Position numbers and translations under genes: made by a program | The notes under the pieces: model-generated | What the model was told of the DNA's origin: nothing | Seen by the model: only the letters and a program-made list of their open reading frames with translations | Databases searched by the model: none | Part shown: positions 7,300 through 14,825 of the stretch, piece after piece | How the letters are laid out: each line of letters opens with the position of its first letter | Numbering within the stretch: position 1 is the stretch's first letter | From: 2-02-FULL-55-14 sp964581115 | GTDB taxonomy: Bacteria > Bacteroidota > Ignavibacteria > UBA10030 | Assembly: GCA_964581115.1 (NCBI GenBank) | Contig: CAZOMY010000015.1 | Location: forward strand, 1-64,000 | DNA: 64,000 bases | Reading direction: 5' to 3'

Positions 7300-8460
7300 A
7301 TGGACCGCACCTTACGATTCATCCTCCCGCTGGCCCTTGTCCACCTCTTCGCTCTCACAGTGAGCTCGGCAATTCCCGCCTTCGCGCGCAAGTACGACAT
7401 GTCATGCAAGACATGCCATGCGCCATTTCCGAAGCTGAAGCCGTTCGGAGAAGAATTTGCGGGGAATGGATTCCAGCTTGTCGGACAGGAGCCGCCGCGA
7501 TACCTTCGCGACACAGGGGACGACCAACTGACGCTCATGCGTGAATTCCCAATCGCCGTCAGGTTTGAAGCCTTCGGCCGGTGGCTTCCGCAGACTGCCA
7601 AGCGTACAGACGTTCAAGCGCCGTACGGTATGAAGTTGCTCTCCGGCGGACAGATCACAAAAGACATTTCGTACTACTTCTACTTCTACTTGGGAGAACG
7701 GGGCGAGGTGGCGGGGCTTGAGGACGCGTTCGTGGCGTTCAACAACCTCTTCGGCTCCGAACTGGATGTTGCCGTCGGACAGTTCCAGTCGTCCGACCCG
7801 CTCTTCAAGCGCGAACTGCGACTGACGTTCGAAGACTATGAGATCTACCGTGTCAAGCCGGGATTGTCGGAGACGAATCTCACGTACGACCGCGGTCTGA
7901 TGTTCAGCTACGGATTCACCACGGGAACCGACGTGGTCTTCGAAGTGCTCAATGGCAACGGTATCGGTCCGGCGGATGGTGGCAGGAACTTCGATGCAGA
8001 CCTGCTGAAGAACATCGTGCTTCGCGTGTCGCAGGACGTGGGAGAGCACGTGCGATTGGGCGTCTTTGGTTATGCAGGATCAGAGAAGCTCTATGGCGTG
8101 CAGAATGATGTCCGCATGATTGGACCCGATGTCACTGTTTCCTTGGCCCCATTCGAGCTCAATGCCCAGGTGATGCGGCGTATCGACGACCATCCGTTCT
8201 TCCTCTTGCCGCGGCGCGAGGCGAACACCGATGGCGGGTTTGTAGAATTGATCTATCTGCCCGAAGGGGACGTCAGCCGATGGGGTGTGACGGCCCTTTA
8301 TAATCACATCACATCGGATATCGTCGGCCTCGAATACCGAACCGCAACGCTCAGCGGAACATATCTTCTCGGACGGAACCTACGACTTCTGGCGGAATAT
8401 ACGCTTGACCTGGAGAACACGGCTCACAAGATGACCGCAGGGATCATCGCAGCATTTTGA
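7300..8460 (+). CDS. Cyc2-like fused monohaem cytochrome/outer-membrane beta-barrel
   Basis: The 386-residue product has a signal peptide (about residues 1-29), one haem motif CKTCH at 36-40 embedded in PAFARKYDMSCKTCHAPFPK, and the segment LKPFGEEFAGNGFQL. A long C-terminal region of alternating polar and aromatic strands follows (KDISYYFYFYLGERGEVAGL, LRLLAEYTLDLENTAHKM), typical of a porin-like barrel. This order, one N-terminal haem followed by a barrel, is that of Cyc2 iron oxidases and related porin-cytochromes, which pass electrons across the outer membrane. AAGGAG at 7285-7290 supports ATG 7300. Similar monohaem-barrel proteins of unknown role also exist, so iron oxidation is only inferred. 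Confidence 0.82.
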   Translation: MDRTLRFILPLALVHLFALTVSSAIPAFARKYDMSCKTCHAPFPKLKPFGEEFAGNGFQLVGQEPPRYLRDTGDDQLTLMREFPIAVRFEAFGRWLPQTAKRTDVQAPYGMKLLSGGQITKDISYYFYFYLGERGEVAGLEDAFVAFNNLFGSELDVAVGQFQSSDPLFKRELRLTFEDYEIYRVKPGLSETNLTYDRGLMFSYGFTTGTDVVFEVLNGNGIGPADGGRNFDADLLKNIVLRVSQDVGEHVRLGVFGYAGSEKLYGVQNDVRMIGPDVTVSLAPFELNAQVMRRIDDHPFFLLPRREANTDGGFVELIYLPEGDVSRWGVTALYNHITSDIVGLEYRTATLSGTYLLGRNLRLLAEYTLDLENTAHKMTAGIIAAF

Positions 8461-8656
8461 TCGATCAAACCAGATCAAACATCCCCGGGACGTGAAATGC
8501 AGATCAAGGTCCGTCCATCGGGAACCGAAGGCTTGGGAGGTCTGCGTAGGTACCATGGAAAGCGATACGAGTTGCTGATCGTTATCAAAACACACACCAA
8601 CCCACATCTATAACCCACATCTATCTCAGCAACGAAGCGTGCAAAAAAGCCTCCGG

Positions 8657-8890
8657 TCACCCTCGCCGCTGCAGCGCCTTGTCGAGAGCGGGCAATTCAC
8701 ACACGCTGAAGGGCTTCGTCATACCCTCGTCGGTGCCGAAGTCCAGTCCCGATCCCTTCCCGAACTCTTCACCCGTTCCTTCTGACGTAAGAATTGGCTG
8801 GTTTTCCATTTCATCCAAGGTGATGGACGATATCAAAGTCGTCCATGGCCGACATCGGAGGATCCTCTGCGGCAAGGGCTCTCATTTCGT
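8657..8890 (-). pseudogene. decayed response-regulator receiver fragment
   Basis: The minus strand reads SGLDFGTDEGMTKPFSVCEL then PALDKALQRRG. This clearly mirrors the end of an OmpR-type receiver domain (the GLDAGADDYMTKPFSVRELL pattern, including the conserved TKPF lysine). Just upstream, in another frame, MDDFDIVHHLG matches the MDGFDVVRHLR segment of the same fold. There is no phosphoacceptor region, no DNA-binding domain and no single open frame. The lone fragment sits in a 560 bp stretch otherwise without genes, so it appears to be a relic. Confidence 0.6.
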
Positions 8891-9022
8891 AGCCCGGAAG
8901 CCAGAAACCACACCCGACAATGAGGTCCTTGGAGCGACGACGAGGTCACGTCAAGAATCTGTCGAGCGACTTCCGTATCTTAAGAATAGGAATCATATAA
9001 CGTCAACAAAGTCACTCACTTC

Positions 9023-9850
9023 GTGAACATCACCACCCTTTGCGAGATCTGTGAACGAGCCGATGCGGAAGCATGGGCGGATATGCTGGAGGCCATGCCC
9101 GAAGACCAAGCCCGCCAGTATGATGTACAATCGAAGAGGTTCGGCCACGCAGTGGTCGGGATCGTCGGAGCGTTCGACGTTCTGGCCATGAACCGGGTCG
9201 TGGGCGTGACCTCGCCCGAGGGGATCTCGGCAAGCGACCTCGATGAGATCGTCGCGCTGTACGAATCGGCCCAAAGCCGCCGGTATGCCGTCCAGGTCTG
9301 TCCGACGGCCCAATCGCCGGAATTCGTGCAGAACCTCAAAGATCATCAGTTCGTCCTGTTCAATCACTGGACGAAGATGTACCGACCTGCACATCGTGAG
9401 ATCCCCGAGCCGGAGCATGCCTTGGAGGTCAAACGCATCGGTCCTGATCAGGCGGATGAGTTCGCGGCGATTGCGATTCCGGCCTTCGGATGGCCGACGC
9501 CGTTGAAACGCTGGGTGGCAGCTCTTGTCGGCCGCACCGGATGGCATCACTACATGGCCTACGAAGACGGTTTGGCGGTTGCCACCGGCGCACTGCACAT
9601 TCATGACGGTATCGGCTGGATGGGATTTGCGGCGACCGACCCGGGTCACCGAAAGCATGGCGCTCAGAGTTCGCTCATAGCCGCACGTCTCCATGATGCG
9701 CTCGATCAGGGCTGCAAACAGGTCGTCGTCGAGACGGCACAAGAAAGCCCCGAGAAGCCGAACCCGTCGTTTCATAATCTGCAGCGTTTCGGTTTCGAGG
9801 TTGCCTACGAGCGGCCGAACTATGTGCGGGTTCGGAAGGACAAGGAGTGA
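9023..9850 (+). CDS. GNAT family N-acetyltransferase
   Basis: This 275-residue cytoplasmic enzyme starts at GTG (9023). The C-terminal half, about residues 135-270, carries the GNAT fold: DGLAVATGALHIHDGIGWMG, then the acetyl-CoA pyrophosphate-binding segment ATDPGHRKHGAQSSLIAARL and ETAQESPEKPNPSFHNLQRF GFEVAYER. The N-terminal half (DMLEAMPEDQARQYDV and following) is typical of the longer GNAT proteins with a degenerate first domain. The substrate is unknown. The last about 15 codons are duplicated 219 bp downstream as part of a tandem repeat. Upstream lies a gene-poor stretch with the response-regulator relic. Confidence 0.88.
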   Translation: MNITTLCEICERADAEAWADMLEAMPEDQARQYDVQSKRFGHAVVGIVGAFDVLAMNRVVGVTSPEGISASDLDEIVALYESAQSRRYAVQVCPTAQSPEFVQNLKDHQFVLFNHWTKMYRPAHREIPEPEHALEVKRIGPDQADEFAAIAIPAFGWPTPLKRWVAALVGRTGWHHYMAYEDGLAVATGALHIHDGIGWMGFAATDPGHRKHGAQSSLIAARLHDALDQGCKQVVVETAQESPEKPNPSFHNLQRFGFEVAYERPNYVRVRKDKE

Positions 9851-10330
9851 CTTCTGGATCTTGGCACTTGGTGCTTGAGACATAGTCATGGAGTTTGGCT
9901 CGTTACTTGGGTCAAGCACTAAGCTCCAATCTTCAATCTCAAGCTCCAAGCTCCAATCCTCAATCCCAAGCTCCAAGCACCAAGAAGCCCCTCGACCATC
10001 TTGCGCTTCGCTGTTGAGGTGGCCTACGAACGGCAAGCCCATGCGCGGGTTCGGAAGGACAAGGAGTGACTTCTGGATCTTGGCGCTTGGTGCTTGAGAC
10101 ATAGTCATGGAGTTTGGCTCGTTACTTGGGTCAAGCTCCAAGCTCCAAGCTCCAANNNNNNNNNNNNNNNNNNNNNNNNNNNNNNNNNNNNNNNNNNNNN
10201 NNNNNNNNNNNNNNNNNNNNNNNNNNNNNNNNNNNNNNNNNNNNNNNNNNNNNNNCAAGCTCCAAGCTCCAATCTTCAATCTCAAGCACCAATCCTCAGG
10301 ATCAAGTTCCAAGCACCAAGAAGCTCTTTG
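9802..10330. repeat. 219 bp tandem duplication containing CTCCAAG arrays, interrupted by an assembly gap
   Basis: The segment from the GNAT gene end (GGTTCGGAAGGACAAGGAGT) through GACTTCTGGATCTTGGC and CATAGTCATGGAGTTTGGC recurs with a 219 bp period (9847 and 10066). Each unit ends in an array of CTCCAAG/CTCCAAT words and an AGCACCAAGAAGC boundary. The second unit contains the gap at 10156-10255 flanked by perfect CAAGCTCCAAGCTCCAA runs, so the true array is probably longer or shorter than drawn. No gene is present between 9851 and 10363. Confidence 0.8.
10156..10255. other. assembly gap of 100 N
   Basis: The N run lies inside a CTCCAAG tandem array. Its length is a placeholder and the missing sequence is almost certainly more array. 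Confidence 0.99.
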
Positions 10331-10363
10331 TGCATCGCTCACGCGCTTCCCAAGGATCGACCC

Positions 10364-11011
10364 ATGTTCCTCGGCCACTACGCCACCGGCTTCGCCGCCA
10401 AAAAGCTCTCGACCCGCACGCCCCTGCCACTGCTCCTGCTGGCGTCGCAGTTCATCGACCATCTCTGGCCCGTCTTCGTCCTGTTCGGCATCGAGCGCGT
10501 GGCCATCGTTCCCGGAATCACGGCCTTCACGCCCTTGGATTTCATCTACTATCCTTGGACGCACAGTCTGCTCATGTCCATGGCGTGGGGCGTGGTGCTG
10601 GGAGCGATCGTGTTCGCTTTTCGCAAGGACAAACGTGAGGCTGCCGTGGTCGCTGCGTTAGTGCCCGGCCACTGGGTGCTGGACCTCCTCTCGCATCGAC
10701 CCGATCTGCCGTTGGCTCCCGGCACCGGATCAATGTTCGGTCTTGGACTCTGGAATTCCGTTCCGGCAACCATCATGGTGGAACTCGCCCTCTTTGCCGG
10801 CGGTCTGTTCCTTTACTGGCGAGCGACGCCAGATGCCTCACGCCGTTCCCGCTTGATCCTGAGCTCGCTCGTGGCGTTCCTCTTGGTCATCTACGCCAGC
10901 AATACCTTCGGTCCTCCGCCGCCGAATGTCGAGATGATCGGCATCGCCGTCAATGCGCTGTGGCTGGTCATCTTCTGGGCGTGGTGGGTAGAGAAAAGAA
11001 GTAGGCAGTAG
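10364..11011 (+). CDS. hypothetical integral membrane protein
   Basis: The 215-residue protein begins MFLGHYATGFAAKKLSTRTP, with AAGGA twelve bases upstream of the ATG. It has five or six hydrophobic segments, including PLPLLLLASQFIDHLWPVFV, the internal TPLDFIYYPWTHSLLMSMAW and the C-terminal ALWLVIFWAWW. Several His and Asp residues occur in membrane contexts (GHY near the start, SQFIDHLW, WTHSLL, VPGHWVLDLLSHRPD), reminiscent of the YdjM-type membrane-bound metal-dependent hydrolases. I suggest that only tentatively. The stop codon lies inside the palindromic element at 11000-11123. Confidence 0.75.
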   Translation: MFLGHYATGFAAKKLSTRTPLPLLLLASQFIDHLWPVFVLFGIERVAIVPGITAFTPLDFIYYPWTHSLLMSMAWGVVLGAIVFAFRKDKREAAVVAALVPGHWVLDLLSHRPDLPLAPGTGSMFGLGLWNSVPATIMVELALFAGGLFLYWRATPDASRRSRLILSSLVAFLLVIYASNTFGPPPPNVEMIGIAVNALWLVIFWAWWVEKRSRQ

Positions 11012-11123
11012 GCACTATTCCGTCAGGCCCAGTCAGTCGGAGGTCGATGAACAAGATCATGTGATCTTTGTCCAGTGCTTCCGGCCTGCCTCGTACCAGA
11101 ACGTACCTGCCTACTGCCTACTC
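11000..11123 (+). repeat. palindromic element, copy A (TAGGCAG termini)
   Basis: The termini are AGTAGGCAGTAGGCA and TGCCTACTGCCTACT. A central dyad reads CAAGATCATGTGATCTTTG, and the flanks GGTCGATGAAC and GGCCTGCCTCGTACC are shared with copy B at 36609-36730. Its first bases encode the last codons and stop of the upstream membrane gene (AGT AGG CAG TAG). Copy B overlaps a stop codon in the same way and orientation. Confidence 0.85.
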
Positions 11124-11197
11124 TCTCCGGCTCTCCACTGGCTTCCTCTGCTTCTTTTCCGTACTCTGGCTCCGTTCTCCCCAGCATCGGTGCCTCC

Positions 11198-13678
11198 ATG
11201 AAACGCTCCCGCACCTCACGAACGAAGACCCCCGCACTGAGACCTGCGCGCATCTATCGATCATTGAAAGCCGACCAGCTGCGCTGGCAATGTGACCCCA
11301 AGGTCCTCCAATCATTGGCGGCATTCAAAGCCAAACTGCCTCCTCGGCGTGAGATCATCGGGCAAGAACGCGCCCTGCGCGCCCTCCGCGTCGGCCTCGA
11401 CATGGGGCACCCCGGCTTCAACATCTTCGTCACCGGCTTCAGCGGCACGGGCCGTACCACGACGATCAAACGGATGCTCCAGGAATTCGAAGGGAAGAAG
11501 GCGGTCCTTCGCGATCACTGCTACGTTCATTCGTTCAAGAATCCCGACATACCGTTGGCTCTGTCGCTTCCGGCGGGTCAAGGTCGCGGCTTGAAACTCG
11601 ACATGGAGGGATTGCTCCGCGACCTGCTCAAGGACATTCCGGCCGTCTACGAAAGCCAGCGCTATCAACGCCAGCGGCGCATGCTCGTCCAGCATTTTCA
11701 GGATCGTCAAAAATCGGTTCTGCAGGCGTTCGAGCGCCGGGTCAAGGAAGAGGGGTTCGACCTCGTGCAGGTGCAGGTCGGGTCGATGATGCGTCCGGAG
11801 GTGGTGCCGGTGGTCAACGGAACGCCTTCAAGCCTGGAGCAGGTCGAGGAGCTTGTTCGCAAGTCCGAAGTGTCGCGTGAGGCGTTCACGGCGATGCGCG
11901 ACAAGTTGGCCGAACTTGAGAAGCAGATGGCGCTCGTGTTTCGCGAACTGCGGAACATTGAGAAGCGCGTACAGGAATCGCTCGAGGAGCTGGAAGGAAA
12001 GATGGTAATGCCCGCGGTCGACAGCCTCGTCGAAGTGGTCAAGGCTGCCTACGACGATGCGAAGGTCCGCGAATACCTTGAGGACGTGCGCACGTACGTA
12101 CGCCAGAATCTCGACCGCTTTCGCCAACAGCAGCTCCAGGCCGCGCAGTCGACCAAAGGCGAGGAAGAGGCGGAGGAGGATGATTTCCGCGAGTTCACCG
12201 TCAACGTTCTTGTCGACAACTCCGAGACGAAACGCGTGCCGATCGTCATCGAATCGAACCCACGCTACAAAAACCTGTTTGGGACGGCAGAACGGGAGCT
12301 GGAACGCGGAGGGATTTGGCGCACCGACTTCACAAAGATCAAGCCGGGCGCCCTGCTGCGAGCCGACGGCGGCTACCTGGTGCTAAATGCTCTTGATGCG
12401 CTGATCGAGCCGGGGGTGTGGCAGGACCTGAAGCGAACGCTGCGGACCGGAAAGCTCGACATTCAGGCGGGAGAGCCGGCAATGGGCATCGCCACGACCG
12501 GCATGAAGCCCGAGCCGTTCGACATCTCCGTCAAGGTCATCATCATCGGCGACACTGAGCTCTACTACCTTCTTTGGCACCGCGATGACGACTTCAAAAA
12601 GATCTTCAAGATCCGAGCTGATTTCGACTTCGAGATGCCCCGCACGCACGACGCGCTCGGCAAGTACGTCTCATTCATCCGGATGGTCGTGGAGGACGAG
12701 AAGCTCCGACCGTTCGAGCCGTCAGCTATGGCACAGATCGTCGAATTCGGCATCCGACTGGCCGGCAGCCGAAAGAAGATCTCCACCCGATTCAATATCA
12801 TTGCCGATGTCGTCCGCGAGGCCCACTATTGGGCAGGCAGGGACCACGCCCGCTCCGTCACGGGCGAGCATGTCGAGCAGGCGATCGCCGAACGCATCTA
12901 CCGCGTACGCCTTGTCGAACAGAAGATCCAGGACCTCATCGAGAAGGGGGTCATTCTTATCGACACCGACGGCGTTGCCGTCGGCCAGGTGAACGGCCTG
13001 TCGGTCTACGATACGGGCGAACACGCCTTCGGAAAACCGTCGCGCATCACGGCCAAGACGTCGCTCGGCCGGTCCGGCGTCATCAATATCGAGCGGGAGG
13101 CCGACCTCAGCGGTCCGTCGCACACCAAGGGCGTGGCCATCTTGTCGGGTTTCTTCCGCGACCGGTTCGCGCAGGACAAACCGCTCGTCATGGATGCCAG
13201 CATCACGTTCGAGCAATCATACGGCGGCGTCGACGGCGACAGCGCTTCGTCGACAGAGGTCTATGCGATCCTCTCGGCGTTGGCGGGCGTGCCGATCCGG
13301 CAGGAGATCGCCGTGACCGGTTCGGTCAATCAGAACGGCGAAGTGCAGCCCATCGGTGGGGTCAACGAAAAGATCGAAGGCTTCTTCGACACATGCAGAA
13401 TGCGGGGCCTGACCGGCAAGCAAGGGGTCATCATCCCCGCACAGAATGTGGACGAGCTCATGCTTCGCGAGGACGTCTATGCCGCCGTCCGGAAGAAGCA
13501 ATTCCACATCTACACCGTTTCGACGGTGGATGAAGGGATCGAGATCCTGACGGGCGTCAAAGCAGGTCAGCGAAGACCGGACGGATCATTCGAGCCGGGT
13601 ACCGTCAATTCCCTGGCCGACGAACGGTTGCGACGCTACGCCGAGACGTGGCGGGCCTTCGAAGGAGGTCGGCGCTGA
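11198..13678 (+). CDS. Lon-like AAA+ ATP-dependent protease (COG1067 type)
   Basis: The 826-residue protein has an N-terminal AAA+ region with the P-loop-like GFSGTGRTTT near residue 80, where Arg replaces the usual Lys, as is common in this LonB-like subgroup. A helical or coiled-coil insertion spans about 170-330 and is followed by the rest of the ATPase (GGYLVLNALDALIEPGVW, KVIIIGDTELYYLLW). The C-terminus is a Lon (S16) protease domain with Ser in GDSASSTE (about 681) and Lys in VNEKIEGF (about 723), the normal spacing of about 43. It likely degrades damaged or regulatory proteins in the cytoplasm. The start MKRSRTSRTK follows the palindromic element. The potassium-channel gene begins 3 bp after its stop. 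Confidence 0.92.
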   Translation: MKRSRTSRTKTPALRPARIYRSLKADQLRWQCDPKVLQSLAAFKAKLPPRREIIGQERALRALRVGLDMGHPGFNIFVTGFSGTGRTTTIKRMLQEFEGKKAVLRDHCYVHSFKNPDIPLALSLPAGQGRGLKLDMEGLLRDLLKDIPAVYESQRYQRQRRMLVQHFQDRQKSVLQAFERRVKEEGFDLVQVQVGSMMRPEVVPVVNGTPSSLEQVEELVRKSEVSREAFTAMRDKLAELEKQMALVFRELRNIEKRVQESLEELEGKMVMPAVDSLVEVVKAAYDDAKVREYLEDVRTYVRQNLDRFRQQQLQAAQSTKGEEEAEEDDFREFTVNVLVDNSETKRVPIVIESNPRYKNLFGTAERELERGGIWRTDFTKIKPGALLRADGGYLVLNALDALIEPGVWQDLKRTLRTGKLDIQAGEPAMGIATTGMKPEPFDISVKVIIIGDTELYYLLWHRDDDFKKIFKIRADFDFEMPRTHDALGKYVSFIRMVVEDEKLRPFEPSAMAQIVEFGIRLAGSRKKISTRFNIIADVVREAHYWAGRDHARSVTGEHVEQAIAERIYRVRLVEQKIQDLIEKGVILIDTDGVAVGQVNGLSVYDTGEHAFGKPSRITAKTSLGRSGVINIEREADLSGPSHTKGVAILSGFFRDRFAQDKPLVMDASITFEQSYGGVDGDSASSTEVYAILSALAGVPIRQEIAVTGSVNQNGEVQPIGGVNEKIEGFFDTCRMRGLTGKQGVIIPAQNVDELMLREDVYAAVRKKQFHIYTVSTVDEGIEILTGVKAGQRRPDGSFEPGTVNSLADERLRRYAETWRAFEGGRR

Positions 13679-13681
13679 GCC

Positions 13682-14704
13682 ATGGACGGCTCTGCTTCCG
13701 CATCGACCTACACGCCCGATTCGCCGCTCGGCAAAGCGCTCCGCATCGTGCTGATGCTCGTGGCGATCTTGTTCGCAGGGGCATTCGGCTATCAACTCAT
13801 CGAGGGCTGGTCGTTCTTCGATGCCCTCTACATGACCGTTATCACGCTTGCCACCGTCGGCTACGGAGAGACCCATCCGTTGTCGAATGGCGGTCGGGCG
13901 TTCACCATCTTCTTGATCCTCGGCGGCATCGGCATCATCACCTACGGCATTACGACGGTGACTGCATTTCTGGTGGAAGGGGAGATGAATGGCTATCTCA
14001 GGAGACGTCGCATGCAACGCGCCATCGGCAAGCTGAAGGGGCACTTCATCGTGTGCGGCGGGGGAAAGAACGGCCGCTACGTGATCGAAGAGTTGCGGCG
14101 AACAAAACGCGACGTGGTCGTCGTGGAGCGAGATCGTGCGCGAGTCCAGACGATGCTGGAAGGCGGTGTGACGGCCCTCGAAGGAGACGCCACCTCCGAT
14201 GATACGCTTCATGCTGCGGGCATCGAACGGGCCGCCGGATTGGTGGCGGCGCTTCCGGAAGACCGCGATAACCTCTTTGTTGTCATCACGGCGCGCGGCC
14301 TCAACGCATCACTGCGTATCGTCGCCAAGATCGACGATGTCAATGTCCGCGACAAGTTTCTGCGGAGCGGAGCCGATTCCGCCGTCTCGGCCGGCGCCAT
14401 CGGCGGCATGAGAATGGCGTCGGAACTCATCCGCCCCGATACCGTCACCTTCCTCGACACGATGCTGCGCGATGCCGCCAACTTCCGCGTCGAAGATATT
14501 CCGGTCGGGCCTTCGCATGTTGGCAAGGCGATCAGAGAATGCGAAATCCTTGCGGCAGCCGGCATTCTGGTCGTCGCCCTGAAGGACGAAGGCCGGTACA
14601 CCTTCAATCCCAAGCCGAATACAAAGCTTCGCTCGGGCGATACACTGATCGTCATCGGCGATCCCGACCACGTTCGTCAAGCCGCCGAGGCGATGGGAAG
14701 GTAG
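13682..14704 (+). CDS. potassium channel with RCK (TrkA-N/TrkA-C) domains
   Basis: The 340-residue protein has two membrane helices around a pore loop with the filter TVGYGE (residues 58-63). A cytoplasmic Rossmann RCK_N domain follows (GHFIVCGGGKNGRYVIEELR, about 120-240), then an RCK_C domain (about 250-340, ending SGDTLIVIGDPDHVRQAAEA). This is the MthK/KefC-like architecture of ligand-gated K+ channels in the inner membrane. The ligand is unknown. It is nearly contiguous with the Lon-like protease gene, so the two are probably cotranscribed, and it converges on the CPA2 antiporter gene. Confidence 0.93.
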   Translation: MDGSASASTYTPDSPLGKALRIVLMLVAILFAGAFGYQLIEGWSFFDALYMTVITLATVGYGETHPLSNGGRAFTIFLILGGIGIITYGITTVTAFLVEGEMNGYLRRRRMQRAIGKLKGHFIVCGGGKNGRYVIEELRRTKRDVVVVERDRARVQTMLEGGVTALEGDATSDDTLHAAGIERAAGLVAALPEDRDNLFVVITARGLNASLRIVAKIDDVNVRDKFLRSGADSAVSAGAIGGMRMASELIRPDTVTFLDTMLRDAANFRVEDIPVGPSHVGKAIRECEILAAAGILVVALKDEGRYTFNPKPNTKLRSGDTLIVIGDPDHVRQAAEAMGR

Positions 14705-14825
14705 GTCGTGAGGTTCTCAAGAGACAGCCGGTCCGACTGAGGGACTCACTCCTGCATGACTCACGTCTGCTCGTTGACGCCCTCCTCCTCGATCGTTGCA
14801 GCCCTTCCTCGCCGGCCTTCAGCCG

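Noticed and set aside
9860..10330. Possible CRISPR array
   Set aside because: The units are 7-9 nt degenerate words without spacers of constant length, and no cas gene is present.
8993..10564. A 523-residue minus-strand frame crossing the gap and rich in LELEIEDWSLVLD-type repeats
   Set aside because: The repeats are translations of CTCCAAG arrays, the frame runs through 100 N and the rest is antisense to the GNAT gene.
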